A stretch of 8,728 bases of DNA. Source: Thermoplasmata archaeon. Lineage in GTDB: Archaea; Thermoplasmatota; Thermoplasmata; Lutacidiplasmatales; UBA184. Under the pieces are notes generated by a model. It had not been told where the DNA came from, made no database searches, and worked only from the letters and a program-made list of their open reading frames with translations. The stretch is taken from the NCBI GenBank assembly GCA_021823085.1, contig JAKAPG010000063.1, positions 1 to 8,728 on the forward strand. Reading direction: 5' to 3'. Of the stretch, positions 1 to 5,984 are shown piece after piece. Position numbers and translations under genes: made by a program. Each line of letters begins with the position of its first letter. Positions within the stretch are counted from its first letter, which is position 1.

Positions 1-8
1 TCCGATCT
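1..8. other. Probable sequencing-adapter remnant
   Basis: These eight bases (tccgatct) are identical to the 3' end of the standard Illumina TruSeq adapter. They stop exactly where the 87-bp terminal repeat begins. A chance match of eight bases at that exact place is unlikely, so I read this as leftover adapter rather than genome. The last six bases of the window (aggtcg) differ at one position from the adapter start AGATCG and directly follow the right repeat copy. Confidence 0.7.
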
Positions 9-256
9 GTCGACGCGACGCTCGACGACTGGACTGCGGAGCACGATGGCGCGCCCGGGGGCCGGGGTCTTCCGGCGGCGTCCGGACGGGAGGGGGCGCC
101 GACAAGAGCGAGGCTCGCCGTCGCGACCTCGAAGGACACCATCACCTGAGCGAGTCCGGGCGGCTCCTTGACAACCGCCCACTGGTCCGAGATCCCCTCG
201 AAGGGGTCGTGCCATGAAACGACCGATTTCCCTGGACCCTTGACGTGCCAGTGCAT
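1..256 (-). CDS. Edge-truncated hypothetical protein (MHWHVKG...)
   Basis: The minus-strand frame starting at ATG 256 stays open to the window edge. The first 54 residues look like real coding sequence: they begin MHWHVKGPGKS, contain WHDPFEGISDQW, and end in a mildly hydrophobic stretch (GLAQVMVSFEVATASLALVGA region). After about residue 54 the composition becomes Pro/Arg/Ser-rich where the frame enters the 87-bp terminal repeat. I do not recognise the family. A TATA-like site at 286-296 reads on both strands and could drive this gene as well as the plus-strand gene at 360. If the window is a circle closed through the 87-bp repeat, the frame continues at 8635 and stops at 8617, giving about 88 residues. 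The frame could also be an older gene whose 3' half was replaced by the repeat. Confidence 0.45.
   Translation of the reverse strand, partial: MHWHVKGPGKSVVSWHDPFEGISDQWAVVKEPPGLAQVMVSFEVATASLALVGAPSRPDAAGRPRPPGAPSCSAVQSSSVASTDR
9..95 (+). repeat. 87-bp perfect direct repeat, left copy
   Basis: Positions 9-95 match 8636-8722 base for base with an offset of 8627. The repeat contains the palindrome gtccggac (80-87) and a GC-rich core. The flanks differ: adapter-like bases on the left of this copy, and native-looking sequence on the right from 96. It is either terminal redundancy of a circular molecule or a pair of direct repeats bounding an element. Confidence 0.9.
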
Positions 257-285
257 CGGACCCTTCAGGAGCCGATTGTTGGGGC

Positions 286-296
286 TTGATATACCG
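286..296. promoter_or_regulatory. TATA-like box between divergent frames
   Basis: The segment cttgatatacc is the only AT-rich stretch between the minus-strand frame ending its 5' side at 256 and the plus-strand gene at 360. An archaeal TATA box here would place transcription starts near 315-320 on the plus strand (about 40 bases of leader before ATG 360), or near 265 on the minus strand (about 10 bases before ATG 256). Being nearly symmetric, it could serve either or both. The assignment rests on base composition and spacing only. Confidence 0.4.
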
Positions 297-359
297 GTCT
301 GTTGGTCTCCGTGCTCGGGACATCCGAATGGGAGGCGACGATCGGCTCGGCCGGCTCGA

Positions 360-2471
360 ATGAGCGGTGGGTTTGCCCGGACGCACGGCGAGGTAGCCTC
401 GGCACGCAGGGCCGGGCACCCCTACGGCCGCTCTCTTCGTCGGTCCTCCCGCGGGATCGCTCCGGTGCTCCTGGGGATCGTCATCACGATCATCGTCGTA
501 GTGATCGTGATCGGGTCGCTGTATGCCGTCGGTGTCTTCACTCCGAAGAGCAGCAGCTCGAGCCGAACCTACACCGTTACCTTCACGGAGGGGGGGCTGC
601 CGTCGGGGACGAGCTGGTCAGTGACGTTGCGCGGGACGACCCAATCCTCGACGAGCTCATCGATCGCCTTCACGGAGGCGAACGGGACGTATGCGTTCAC
701 CGTGGGCGCGGTCTCCGGTTACACGGCGAGCCCGTCGTCGGGCTCGGTGACGGTGAATGGGGCAGCGGTCTCGAAGGCGGTCACGTTCACGGCGGTCCCG
801 CCGTCGGCGTACGCGGTGACGTTCACGGAGAGCGGGCTACCGAGCGGGACGAGCTGGTCGGTGACGTTGAACGGGACGACGTCGAGCGCGACGGCGCCGG
901 GGTCGATCACGTTCACGGAGGCGAACGGGACGTATGCGTTCAGTGTGGGCGCGGTCTCCGGTTACACGGCGAGCCCGTCCTCGGGCTCGGTGACGGTGAA
1001 TGGGGCAGCGGTCTCGAAGGCGGTCACGTTCACGGCGGTCCCACCGGGAGCCTACCCTGTGACGTTCAGCCAAACGGGACTGCCCGGTGACGTCGGATGG
1101 AGCGCCCTCCTGCTCATAGGCGCGTACGGCTCTACGACCTTTCCCGCGATTGCCGGTACGAGCGGAGAGGGTCCGTCGTTCGAGTTCGCCGTTCCCAACG
1201 GGAAGTACTTCTTCTTCGTGCAGTCCGAAAACTCCAGTTATCTCCCGACCCCTGAGGACGGGAACATCACGGTGGCGAGCGCGCCGGTCAGCGTCTCGAT
1301 CGTCTTCACCGTGGTCACCCCGACGGCGACCCACTACCCTGTCACCTTCACCGAGACCGGCCTTCCGAGCGGGACGACCTGGTCCGTCTACCTGCATGGG
1401 GATAATTTCTCGGCGCCGGCGGGCAGCCCCATCGGGTTCTCTGAGCCGAACGGCACGTACTACTACAGCGTGAGCACGATCGCCGCGGGATACGCCGCGA
1501 CGATCCCTTCCGGGGACGTTGTCGTCAACGGACACGGGGTGACGGTTTCGGTCCGCTTCATTCACGTCTACCCGGTGACGTTCACGGAGACGGGGCTCAG
1601 CGCCACCGCCACCTGGCAGGTCAGACTGAACGAGACCGAGTCGTCGGAATCCGCCGGCTACCCCATCACCTTCTCCGTGCCGAACGGCAGCTATCCCTAC
1701 ACCGTGAGCGCATCGGGTTACACGGCCACTCCCGCCTCGGGCACGGTGACGGTATCGGGGGCGTCGGTCTCCGTCGCCATCACGTTCACGGCCGTGGCTC
1801 CGCCGTCGATGCACAACGTCACGTTCACCGAGAGCGGGCTTCCGTCCGGCACCTTCTGGACGATCTCCGTCTTCGCCGACGGCTTGATCTTCATGGGGTA
1901 CGGCAACTACTCGCCCACGACCACGCTCACGGTGTCGGTCCCGAACGGCAATTACACGTGGGTGTTCGTGGGCAGTGGCGCCAGGGGGTATCTCCCCACG
2001 CCGTTCGCCGGAGGGTTCGCGGTAAAGGGAGGCCCCGTGAGCCAGAGCCTTACCTTCACCTACTCTCCCTCGGATCGCATCGTCGCCTTCTCGGAGTATT
2101 CGTACTGGTTCAGCGGAAAGTACGGGATTCCGAACGGAACGAGCTGGACGGTCGCCCTCGGCGGCGCGACGCAGAGCTCGGCGGGGATGTTCATCGTCTT
2201 CCTCGAGCCGAACGGCACGTATTCGTACACGATCACCCCTCCGGCCGGATACGTGGCGGTGCCGAGTTCGGGAACGTTCACCGTCAACAGCTCGTACCCG
2301 GCCGAGTTCTTCTCGTCGTCCGCCTCGGTTTTCGTCGTGTTCCTGAGTTCGGGCGGACCGGGAGCCGCTTCTCCGGCGGGAGGAGCCGAAAACGCTCCCG
2401 TCGGTCCTATCGCGCTCGCCTCCTTGATCGCCGTCTCGGCGGCCCGGCCCGGGCGCCTCCGCGCTTCGTGA
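360..2471 (+). CDS. Membrane-anchored repeat surface protein
   Basis: A 703-residue secreted or cell-surface protein, function unknown. Residues 24-32 are basic (RSLRRSSRG) and are followed by one strong membrane segment at about 33-60 (IAPVLLGIVITIIVVVIVIG...). This layout resembles archaeal signal anchors, including pilin-like ones. From residue 70 there are seven beta-rich modules of about 75-100 residues. Each opens with V-T-F-T-E-x-G-L-P-S-G-T-x-W-S-V, has a P/A-N-G-T-Y motif mid-way and ends S-V-x-F-T-x-V. Modules 1 and 2 are almost identical; modules 3, 6 and 7 are more diverged. Such modules occur in thermopsin-like and other exported proteins of Thermoplasmata, but I see no protease domain here. 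The C-terminus has a weak hydrophobic patch (GPIALASLIAVSAA) and then basic residues. The frame is open from 168, but 168-359 lies opposite the MHWHVKG frame and looks non-coding, so I chose ATG 360. Confidence 0.85.
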   Translation: MSGGFARTHGEVASARRAGHPYGRSLRRSSRGIAPVLLGIVITIIVVVIVIGSLYAVGVFTPKSSSSSRTYTVTFTEGGLPSGTSWSVTLRGTTQSSTSSSIAFTEANGTYAFTVGAVSGYTASPSSGSVTVNGAAVSKAVTFTAVPPSAYAVTFTESGLPSGTSWSVTLNGTTSSATAPGSITFTEANGTYAFSVGAVSGYTASPSSGSVTVNGAAVSKAVTFTAVPPGAYPVTFSQTGLPGDVGWSALLLIGAYGSTTFPAIAGTSGEGPSFEFAVPNGKYFFFVQSENSSYLPTPEDGNITVASAPVSVSIVFTVVTPTATHYPVTFTETGLPSGTTWSVYLHGDNFSAPAGSPIGFSEPNGTYYYSVSTIAAGYAATIPSGDVVVNGHGVTVSVRFIHVYPVTFTETGLSATATWQVRLNETESSESAGYPITFSVPNGSYPYTVSASGYTATPASGTVTVSGASVSVAITFTAVAPPSMHNVTFTESGLPSGTFWTISVFADGLIFMGYGNYSPTTTLTVSVPNGNYTWVFVGSGARGYLPTPFAGGFAVKGGPVSQSLTFTYSPSDRIVAFSEYSYWFSGKYGIPNGTSWTVALGGATQSSAGMFIVFLEPNGTYSYTITPPAGYVAVPSSGTFTVNSSYPAEFFSSSASVFVVFLSSGGPGAASPAGGAENAPVGPIALASLIAVSAARPGRLRAS
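669..799 (+). repeat. Intragenic duplication, first unit
   Basis: Positions 669-799 match 912-1042 at an offset of 243 bases (81 codons), with about three substitutions in 131 bp: two around 698-700 and one in the gtcgtcggg/gtcctcggg segment. It covers the second half of surface-protein modules 1 and 2. The near identity at silent positions indicates recent duplication or gene conversion. Confidence 0.9.
912..1042 (+). repeat. Intragenic duplication, second unit
   Basis: Partner of the unit at 669-799, one 81-codon module downstream. Its two halves (T-E-A-N-G-T-Y-A-F and V-N-G-A-A-V-S-K-A-V-T-F-T) are identical in protein sequence to the first unit apart from a single T/S difference. Confidence 0.9.
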
Positions 2472-2523
2472 GAAGCCCTCCCCTCGGCGGGCCAACGTTC
2501 GGCCCACTCCTCGAGCCAGAGGG

Positions 2524-2658
2524 TCAGCCCTCCGGGCGCCGCGGAAGCGAGGAGGCCGGGGGGTGGTCGAGGCCGACAACGCCGTCGAAGAAGAGGGCGA
2601 CCTCGCGCCCTCCCCGAAGGAGTTCGTAGCGGAGGGAGGTGATCGGCTTGGAGCGCAT
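2524..2658 (-). CDS. Small hypothetical protein, third gene of coupled set
   Basis: A 44-residue frame beginning MRSKPITSLRYELL, 13 bases after the stop of the upstream 118-residue gene on the same strand. The core RYELLRGGREVALFFDGVVGLDH has the alternating basic/hydrophobic pattern of folded protein, unlike the Arg/Pro-rich frames on the opposite strand. An alternative in-frame ATG at 2733 gives 69 residues and overlaps the preceding gene, but that extension (DPRPRW...) looks like a frame-shadow of it. No Shine-Dalgarno motif is visible. I do not recognise the family; short length keeps confidence moderate. Confidence 0.45.
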   Translation of the reverse strand: MRSKPITSLRYELLRGGREVALFFDGVVGLDHPPASSLPRRPEG

Positions 2659-2671
2659 CGGCGGGCGCCGA

Positions 2672-3028
2672 TCACGGCCGGCGGTCCATCGCGGGCGGGG
2701 GTCGGCTCCACCGAGGTCGGGGATCGACTCCATCGACTTCCGTTCGGACGGGTGCGGTGATTCGGTTGGCGAGAGTGTCGGCCATCGGTTCCGCTGATTC
2801 GGCCCACGAACGGCCGAACGCCTCCTCGGTCGCGCGCGTGCCGTCCTCGATGCCGGTCCGGTAGAGCCGTTCGAGGACGGCGACTCGTTCGGGGCCGGTG
2901 CGGGATTCGGCGAGCTCCACGTAGGCTTGGAAGACCGGTAGGTAGGGGGTTTCGGCGAGGGGGTGCCTGTCGCTGTTCGAGCGAGGGCCGAGGGGCGGAG
3001 GAGATTCGGGGGTGCGGGTCGGGATCAT
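2672..3028 (-). CDS. 118-residue helical hypothetical protein, coupled gene
   Basis: The start ATG (3028-3026) overlaps the TGA stop (3027-3025) of the upstream copy-A gene in an ATGA junction, a classic sign of translational coupling, so the two products are probably made together. The N-terminal 25 residues are Pro/Ser-rich. Residues about 30-95 look wholly helical: LPVFQAYVELAESR, ERVAVLERLYRTGIEDG, ATEEAFGRSWAESAEPMADTLANRI. The C-terminus is Arg/Pro-rich. There are no Cys, no metal motif and no membrane segment. The family is not recognised. The arrangement suggests a partner or adaptor of the copy-A protein. Confidence 0.6.
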   Translation of the reverse strand: MIPTRTPESPPPLGPRSNSDRHPLAETPYLPVFQAYVELAESRTGPERVAVLERLYRTGIEDGTRATEEAFGRSWAESAEPMADTLANRITAPVRTEVDGVDPRPRWSRPPPAMDRRP

Positions 3029-3573
3029 GCGGACCCCGAGGGGAGTTCCCCGCCGTTGGCGGAAGCCTTGCGACCCGGTTCGAAGGAGGTCGAAGGCCGG
3101 AGTGCCTCTTCGACGCGCTGGGTTTCGCGTCGGGCGAGGGCGGCGAGCTGGTCGTCGAGGCGGTCGCCGAGCTGGTCGAGGGATTCGCCCGACTTCCGCG
3201 AAGCCCGGGTGCGCAGGCGGAGGACGGTGTAGGGGAGGGCGGTGGGGGCGGTGATCTCGACCTCGAGGGAGTCGGGGTCGGCGGGCGGTGCGGGAGGCGT
3301 TGCATTCACGCTTGCGGCCGCGGTCGAAGGGGCGGTCTTGGGAGAGCCGCCTTCCTCGTTTCGGGGTGTTGATCGCTTCGGGGGGTGCGGGGGTTCGCCG
3401 TTGTCGCGTTTCTTGGCGGCGATGAGGGTGTCGAGCCACTGGGAGGCTTGGGCTCGGGTGAGGCCGGGGTCTTCAGCGCGGTCGGGATCGACGCCCCAAT
3501 GGAGGAGGGCGGTTCTCTGTCGTTCGGTGGCCGGGGGCGCTTCTCCGTTGTCGTTCGGGACGATGGCGGTCAT
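3025..3573 (-). CDS. TERQ-domain protein, intact copy A
   Basis: A 182-residue protein of unknown function and the only long, intact member of the repeat family in this window. Residues 15-56 form the repeated domain: A-T-E-R-Q, A-L-L-H-W-G-V-D-P, E-D-P-G-L-T-R-A-Q-A-S-Q-W-L, L-I-A-A-K-K-R. This layout recalls the small helical T-x-x-Q ... G-L-T-(K/R)-x-(E/Q)-A-S modules seen in many phage and plasmid proteins (DUF3072 is one similar-looking family; this is a resemblance only). Residues 57-101 are a Pro/Ala/Ser-rich linker. Residues about 102-160 are a second domain: a short beta-like stretch (LEVEITAPTALPYTVLRLRT), then an acidic/basic helix (SLDQLGDRLDDQLAALARRE). I chose ATG 3573 because copies B and C start at the matching position (MTAIVPN, MTVIESN). 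The gene overlaps the next one by four bases. Confidence 0.7.
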   Translation of the reverse strand: MTAIVPNDNGEAPPATERQRTALLHWGVDPDRAEDPGLTRAQASQWLDTLIAAKKRDNGEPPHPPKRSTPRNEEGGSPKTAPSTAAASVNATPPAPPADPDSLEVEITAPTALPYTVLRLRTRASRKSGESLDQLGDRLDDQLAALARRETQRVEEALRPSTSFEPGRKASANGGELPSGSA

Positions 3574-3647
3574 CACCCTGCCCGTGGTGGCCTTACTGTC
3601 CGTGCGTGGCGCCGTGGAGGCTGGGCTACCCGAGTCGCCTTGCGGAT
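3405..3647 (-). repeat. Leader repeat, copy A
   Basis: Reference copy of a five-member direct repeat on the minus strand. It covers codons 1-56 of the copy-A gene plus 74 bases upstream of its ATG. The upstream 74 bases align without gaps to the same interval before copy C (both begin atccgc, with cgactcggg near base 11); weaker similarity continues to about 3670. Downstream, similarity ends sharply after the Lys/Arg run closing the domain. Confidence 0.8.
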
Positions 3648-3701
3648 GACTTCCCCTCGAGCGGGGGCGTTGGTGCCGCCGGTCACGAGCCGGCGGCGTC
3701 T

Positions 3702-4091
3702 TCAGAGTTGGCCCGAGACCCAATCCACGATCGCTCGGGCGAGCCGTACGGCATCCTGATATTGGCCCTCGCCGACGGCCTCGACGGGACCGGGATACCG
3801 GGTGAGGGTGGCGTACACGGTCAGGCCGGCCGCCTCGTCTAGCTCGCTCGGGGCCGTCTGAGCGGAGTATGCCGCAATCCGAAGGAGAACGGCGATGTCG
3901 TGCGTGCGGGGCACGCGGATTCCCCGGTCCACGAGCAACGCCTTGAGGGCCAGCTCCGCGGCCTGTTGGGCGTCGAAGCAGAGGTCCTCCCAAAACACTC
4001 CCTCGGCCCTCTCTGCTTCGGCGCGAAGGAGATGGCTCCGGGCTCGCCGCATCCAGCGAGCGGCCTCCGCCCGAAGCGCCTCACGATCCAT
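3702..4091 (-). CDS. hepT: HEPN-domain toxin of MNT/HEPN pair
   Basis: A 129-residue HEPN protein, the usual size for this family. It is all-helical. The helix CFDAQQAAELALKALL (about 38-53) is the family's QQAxELxxKA signature, and R59-V-P-R-T-H64 is the R-x4-H catalytic motif of HEPN ribonucleases. The C-terminal half keeps L-T-x-Y-A-T-L-T-R-Y-P-G and ends in a helix (AIVDWV). The family acts as an RNA-cleaving toxin that is silenced by its partner MNT nucleotidyltransferase, in known cases by AMP addition to a Tyr. The start overlaps the end of the MNT gene by 11 bases, so the two form one operon. Confidence 0.9.
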   Translation of the reverse strand: MDREALRAEAARWMRRARSHLLRAEAERAEGVFWEDLCFDAQQAAELALKALLVDRGIRVPRTHDIAVLLRIAAYSAQTAPSELDEAAGLTVYATLTRYPGPVEAVGEGQYQDAVRLARAIVDWVSGQL

Positions 4092-4413
4092 CGACGACCT
4101 GTCCCTCTTCCAGGATCGTGCCGAGGATCATGCCGGGATTCTCTCGGTGCTGGACGAGATCGGCCGGCGTGACCACGAGGATGTCCACCGGGGTCCCGAG
4201 GCCCACCATATGCCGGTAGATCCGGGCCGCGGTCCGAACGCGGTCGACGGGGGGCGGGACGACCACGAGGAGGTCGAGATCGCTCCCGGGCGTCATCCGA
4301 CCGCGGGCGGCGGAACCGAACAGGATGATCCGTTCCGGGGTCACCACCTCCCGGATGCGTCGTATCGCTTCCCGGAGGACCCCTGGGTCGACCGCCGTCA
4401 TCGGCGCGGACAT
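4081..4413 (-). CDS. mntA: MNT nucleotidyltransferase antitoxin
   Basis: A 110-residue minimal nucleotidyltransferase. G33-S34-A-A-R-G-R-M-T-P-G-S-D45-L-D47 is the G-S ... S-D-x-D active-site motif, and D77 in PVDILVV is the third metal-binding acidic residue, so the enzyme looks intact. In characterised pairs it adds AMP to the HEPN toxin and blocks it. It is first in the operon, with the antitoxin before the toxin. The start ATG 4413 is supported by GAGGAG four bases upstream. ATG 4401 (the second Met) is an in-frame alternative. The 3' end of the broken copy-B frame overlaps this start by 16 bases. Confidence 0.92.
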   Translation of the reverse strand: MSAPMTAVDPGVLREAIRRIREVVTPERIILFGSAARGRMTPGSDLDLLVVVPPPVDRVRTAARIYRHMVGLGTPVDILVVTPADLVQHRENPGMILGTILEEGQVVDGS

Positions 4414-4660
4414 CTCACTCCTCGATCGCCCCGTTCAGGGATTCCCCCTTGATAGGATGTGGGGTCCTTGGGGTCGCCACCTCGATGGCGCCTTTTCGAG
4501 GCGATCAGGGCGCCGAGCCACTTCGAAGCCTGGGTTCGGGGGAGGCCGGGGTCTTCGGCGCGGTCACGGTAAACCCCCCTCCCCAATGGAGGAGGGCGGC
4601 TCGCGGTCGTTCGGTGGCCGGGGGCGCTGCTCCATTTTTGTTCGGGACGATGGCGGTCAT
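4398..4660 (-). pseudogene. TERQ-domain gene copy B, frameshifted
   Basis: From ATG 4660 the frame reads MTAIVPNKNGAAPPATER ... ALLHWG, closely matching copy A. It is then thrown out of frame by a net gain of five bases in the stretch where copy A has G-V-D-P-D. The lost half continues in another frame: Y-R-D-R-A-E-D-P-G-L-P-R-T-Q-A-S-K-W-L-G-A-L-I-A-S-K-R-R, followed by about 29 unrelated residues to a stop at 4398, inside the MNT gene's 5' end. A GTG/ATG restart near 4586 could still make a 62-residue fragment. I read it as a decayed leader gene placed directly ahead of the MNT/HEPN operon. Confidence 0.7.
4418..4423 (-). promoter_or_regulatory. Shine-Dalgarno site of the MNT gene
   Basis: GAGGAG on the minus strand, separated by four bases (TGAG) from ATG 4413. 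Most genes in this window have no such site, so its presence supports this start and translation from a leadered transcript. Confidence 0.55.
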
Positions 4661-4687
4661 CCCCCTGCCCGTGGTGGCCTTACTGCG
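4491..4687 (-). repeat. Leader repeat, copy B
   Basis: DNA similarity to copy A runs from the Lys/Arg codons closing the domain to about 27 bases upstream of ATG 4660. The segment agtaaggccaccacgggcag is shared exactly with copy A. Beyond 4687 the upstream sequence is unrelated, so this copy has a shorter upstream arm than A and C. Confidence 0.8.
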
Positions 4688-4788
4688 CCCTGGACGAACC
4701 ATCCGGGATGGGGGCGCTCGTCGGCGAGTCAGTCGTCGAGCTAGGCCCAGGAGGCACCCGGCGGGCCGGAAGTCTGGGTGCAGCGAAA

Positions 4789-5160
4789 CTAATGGAAGAC
4801 CACGCCGGGGGCATTCCGAAGGTCCGTATCGCTGGTGTGGAGAGTGGCGCCGAACCGGCGGGCGGTAGCATAGATGAGGGCATCCGCAAAGTGCAGTCCG
4901 AGCGAAAGGCTGTAGTCGGCTGCCTCTAGGGCGATTTGGTCGTCGACCGGTACCAGGTGAGTCGCGCGGAGCGGGGCGACGGCTTCGAGGGCGGCGGCCT
5001 CCCCCAAGATGGGCTTGAGCTTTCGGTAGACCTCGTAGACCGTGACGACCGAGGTTACGATCTCCGCCGGATCGACCCGGTCGATGACGCGGTTGTACGG
5101 GGTGGCGTGGGGGCCTTCGAGCAGGCGCTCGAGCCAGCCGAAACTGTCGATGCTGATCAC
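4789..5160 (-). CDS. vapC: PIN-domain ribonuclease toxin (VapC)
   Basis: A 123-residue PIN protein. The acidic active-site set is present: D5 (MISIDSFGW), E43 (TVYEVYRKL), D93 (LHFADALIYATARR) and D111 with D113 (LHTSDTDL). VapC toxins cut tRNA or rRNA when freed from VapB. The length and the four spaced motifs match the family. It starts 18 bases after the stop of the AbrB-type antitoxin gene on the same strand, the usual antitoxin-toxin order. Confidence 0.93.
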   Translation of the reverse strand: MISIDSFGWLERLLEGPHATPYNRVIDRVDPAEIVTSVVTVYEVYRKLKPILGEAAALEAVAPLRATHLVPVDDQIALEAADYSLSLGLHFADALIYATARRFGATLHTSDTDLRNAPGVVFH

Positions 5161-5178
5161 GGGGGAGTTCCGGGGGAG

Positions 5179-5394
5179 CTAGACTCGGTCGGCGTGATCG
5201 CGGAGGTCGCCGAGGTCCATCTCCACACCCCGGAACATCCCTTTCGACTTCCCAAAGGGGCGGACCGGAACCAGATGGACCACGCCGTGCTTGACGAGAA
5301 TCGCCATCTTGTCGCCCGGTCGGATCCGGTTCGCCTGACGGACCTTCTCGGGAATCACGACCTGGTATTTCGAGGAAACGGTGACGGTCTCCAT
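5179..5394 (-). CDS. vapB: AbrB/SpoVT-type antitoxin (VapB)
   Basis: A 71-residue swapped-hairpin AbrB protein. METVTVSSKYQVVIPEKVRQ is the hallmark N-terminus, followed by RIRPGDKMAILVKHGVVHLVPV, the second half of the DNA-binding barrel. Residues about 48-71 (GKSKGMFRGVEMDLGDLRDHADRV) form the tail that normally wraps and inhibits the PIN toxin. It binds its own promoter and neutralises VapC in characterised cases. A strong TATA box lies at 5427-5436. The start lies inside the 3' part of the overlapping copy-C frame. Confidence 0.94.
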   Translation of the reverse strand: METVTVSSKYQVVIPEKVRQANRIRPGDKMAILVKHGVVHLVPVRPFGKSKGMFRGVEMDLGDLRDHADRV

Positions 5395-5711
5395 CGTTCC
5401 ATCACACGTTCAACGATACCCGAATCGATATAAACCTCTTGGGGGGGAGGCCTGCGTTCCTCCGGCGCGGCCGGCGTTGCCGTCGCGGTTTCTTCCGGGC
5501 GAGGCGTCGGTTCTCTCCGGAGGCCCGGGCGTTCGGCGCCGTAGCGTCTTTTCGCCGCGATCAGGGCGCCGAGCCACTTCAAAGCTTGGGTTCGGGTGAG
5601 CCCGGGGTCTTCGGCGCGGTCGGGATCGACGCCCCCATGGAGGAGGGCGGTTCGCTGTCGTTCGGTGGCGGGAGGCGCTCCGTCACTTTCGTTGGACTCG
5701 ATCACGGTCAT
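5355..5711 (-). CDS. TERQ-domain protein, copy C
   Basis: A 118-residue frame from ATG 5711, the position matching the copy-A start. Residues 15-56 carry the whole repeated domain with one change in the core (L-L-H-G-G instead of L-L-H-W-G). A Pro/Glu/Arg-rich linker follows. The final 30 residues (EVYIDSGIVERVMERW...) have no counterpart in copy A; they are encoded by the vapB promoter and 5' end. The frame overlaps vapB by 40 bases, so the copy may be a gene truncated by joining to vapBC rather than a natural full-length gene. The frame is also open upstream to about 5951, but that part looks non-coding. Confidence 0.5.
   Translation of the reverse strand: MTVIESNESDGAPPATERQRTALLHGGVDPDRAEDPGLTRTQALKWLGALIAAKRRYGAERPGLRREPTPRPEETATATPAAPEERRPPPQEVYIDSGIVERVMERWRPSPFPRNTRS
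5427..5436 (-). promoter_or_regulatory. TATA box of the vapBC operon
   Basis: The plus strand reads gatataaacc, so the minus strand reads ggtttatatc, a good archaeal TATA box. It lies about 37 bases upstream of vapB ATG 5394, predicting a transcription start near 5405 and a leader of about ten bases. A small odd palindrome, cgttcaacg (5407-5415), sits at the expected start site and is a weak operator candidate. Confidence 0.65.
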
Positions 5712-5785
5712 CTTCCTACCCGCGTCGGCCCTACGGTTCGTGCGTCGTGCTCTGGTGATCGGGCTGCCCGAGTCGCCGGGCGGAT
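5545..5785 (-). repeat. Leader repeat, copy C
   Basis: It matches copy A over the domain-coding part and 74 bases upstream of the ATG without gaps; similarity continues a little further, to about 5806 (tcgagcggagag versus tcgagcggggg). It points towards vapBC. Confidence 0.8.
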
Positions 5786-5984
5786 GATCCCTGTCGAGCG
5801 GAGAGCGATAGCTGCGGCGACCGAGGAGGCGGTCCTGTGCCGCCGCTTGCTGATGCCATGGGTTCTGCTGCCGGTTCTCGAGGAGGGGCAATCGTCCGTC
5901 AACAATCTGCGACACAGCACCCTCCCTCGCCATCTCTCGTCTCGGCCGCAAAGGGGTAGTACTCGGGACCTCCTGCCGCAGTCG

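Noticed and set aside
168..359. N-terminal extension of the surface protein from ATG 168
   Set aside because: The extra 64 residues have no protein-like pattern, precede the TATA-like site at 286-296, and lie opposite a better-looking minus-strand frame. ATG 360 leaves a normal basic segment before the membrane anchor.
837..3305. Very long minus-strand open frame (over 800 codons) opposite the surface-protein gene
   Set aside because: It is extremely Arg/Pro/Gly/Asp-rich with the repeated pattern expected from reading the opposite strand of the repeat modules, and it runs through two unrelated loci. It is a GC-driven shadow.
3242..3759. Plus-strand frames containing motifs such as M-E-E-G-G-S-L-S-F-G-G
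   Set aside because: Similar strings recur at 4580-4660, 5630-5700 and 7400-7450 because they are the opposite strand of the leader repeat. The minus-strand reading has shared starts, an ATGA junction and a plausible domain.
5712..5951. Upstream in-frame extension of copy C (and likewise of copy A to 3993) as a longer protein
   Set aside because: The frame is open and the first 74 bases upstream are conserved between A and C, but beyond them the two differ and look Arg/Pro-rich; copy B diverges even closer. Conservation is better explained as a shared upstream DNA arm.
5439..5984. Upstream extension of the acylphosphatase-like frame
   Set aside because: This part is antisense to leader copy C and its upstream arm; its apparent conservation with frames opposite copies A, B and E comes from the repeat itself. 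The acylphosphatase domain begins only after 5985.
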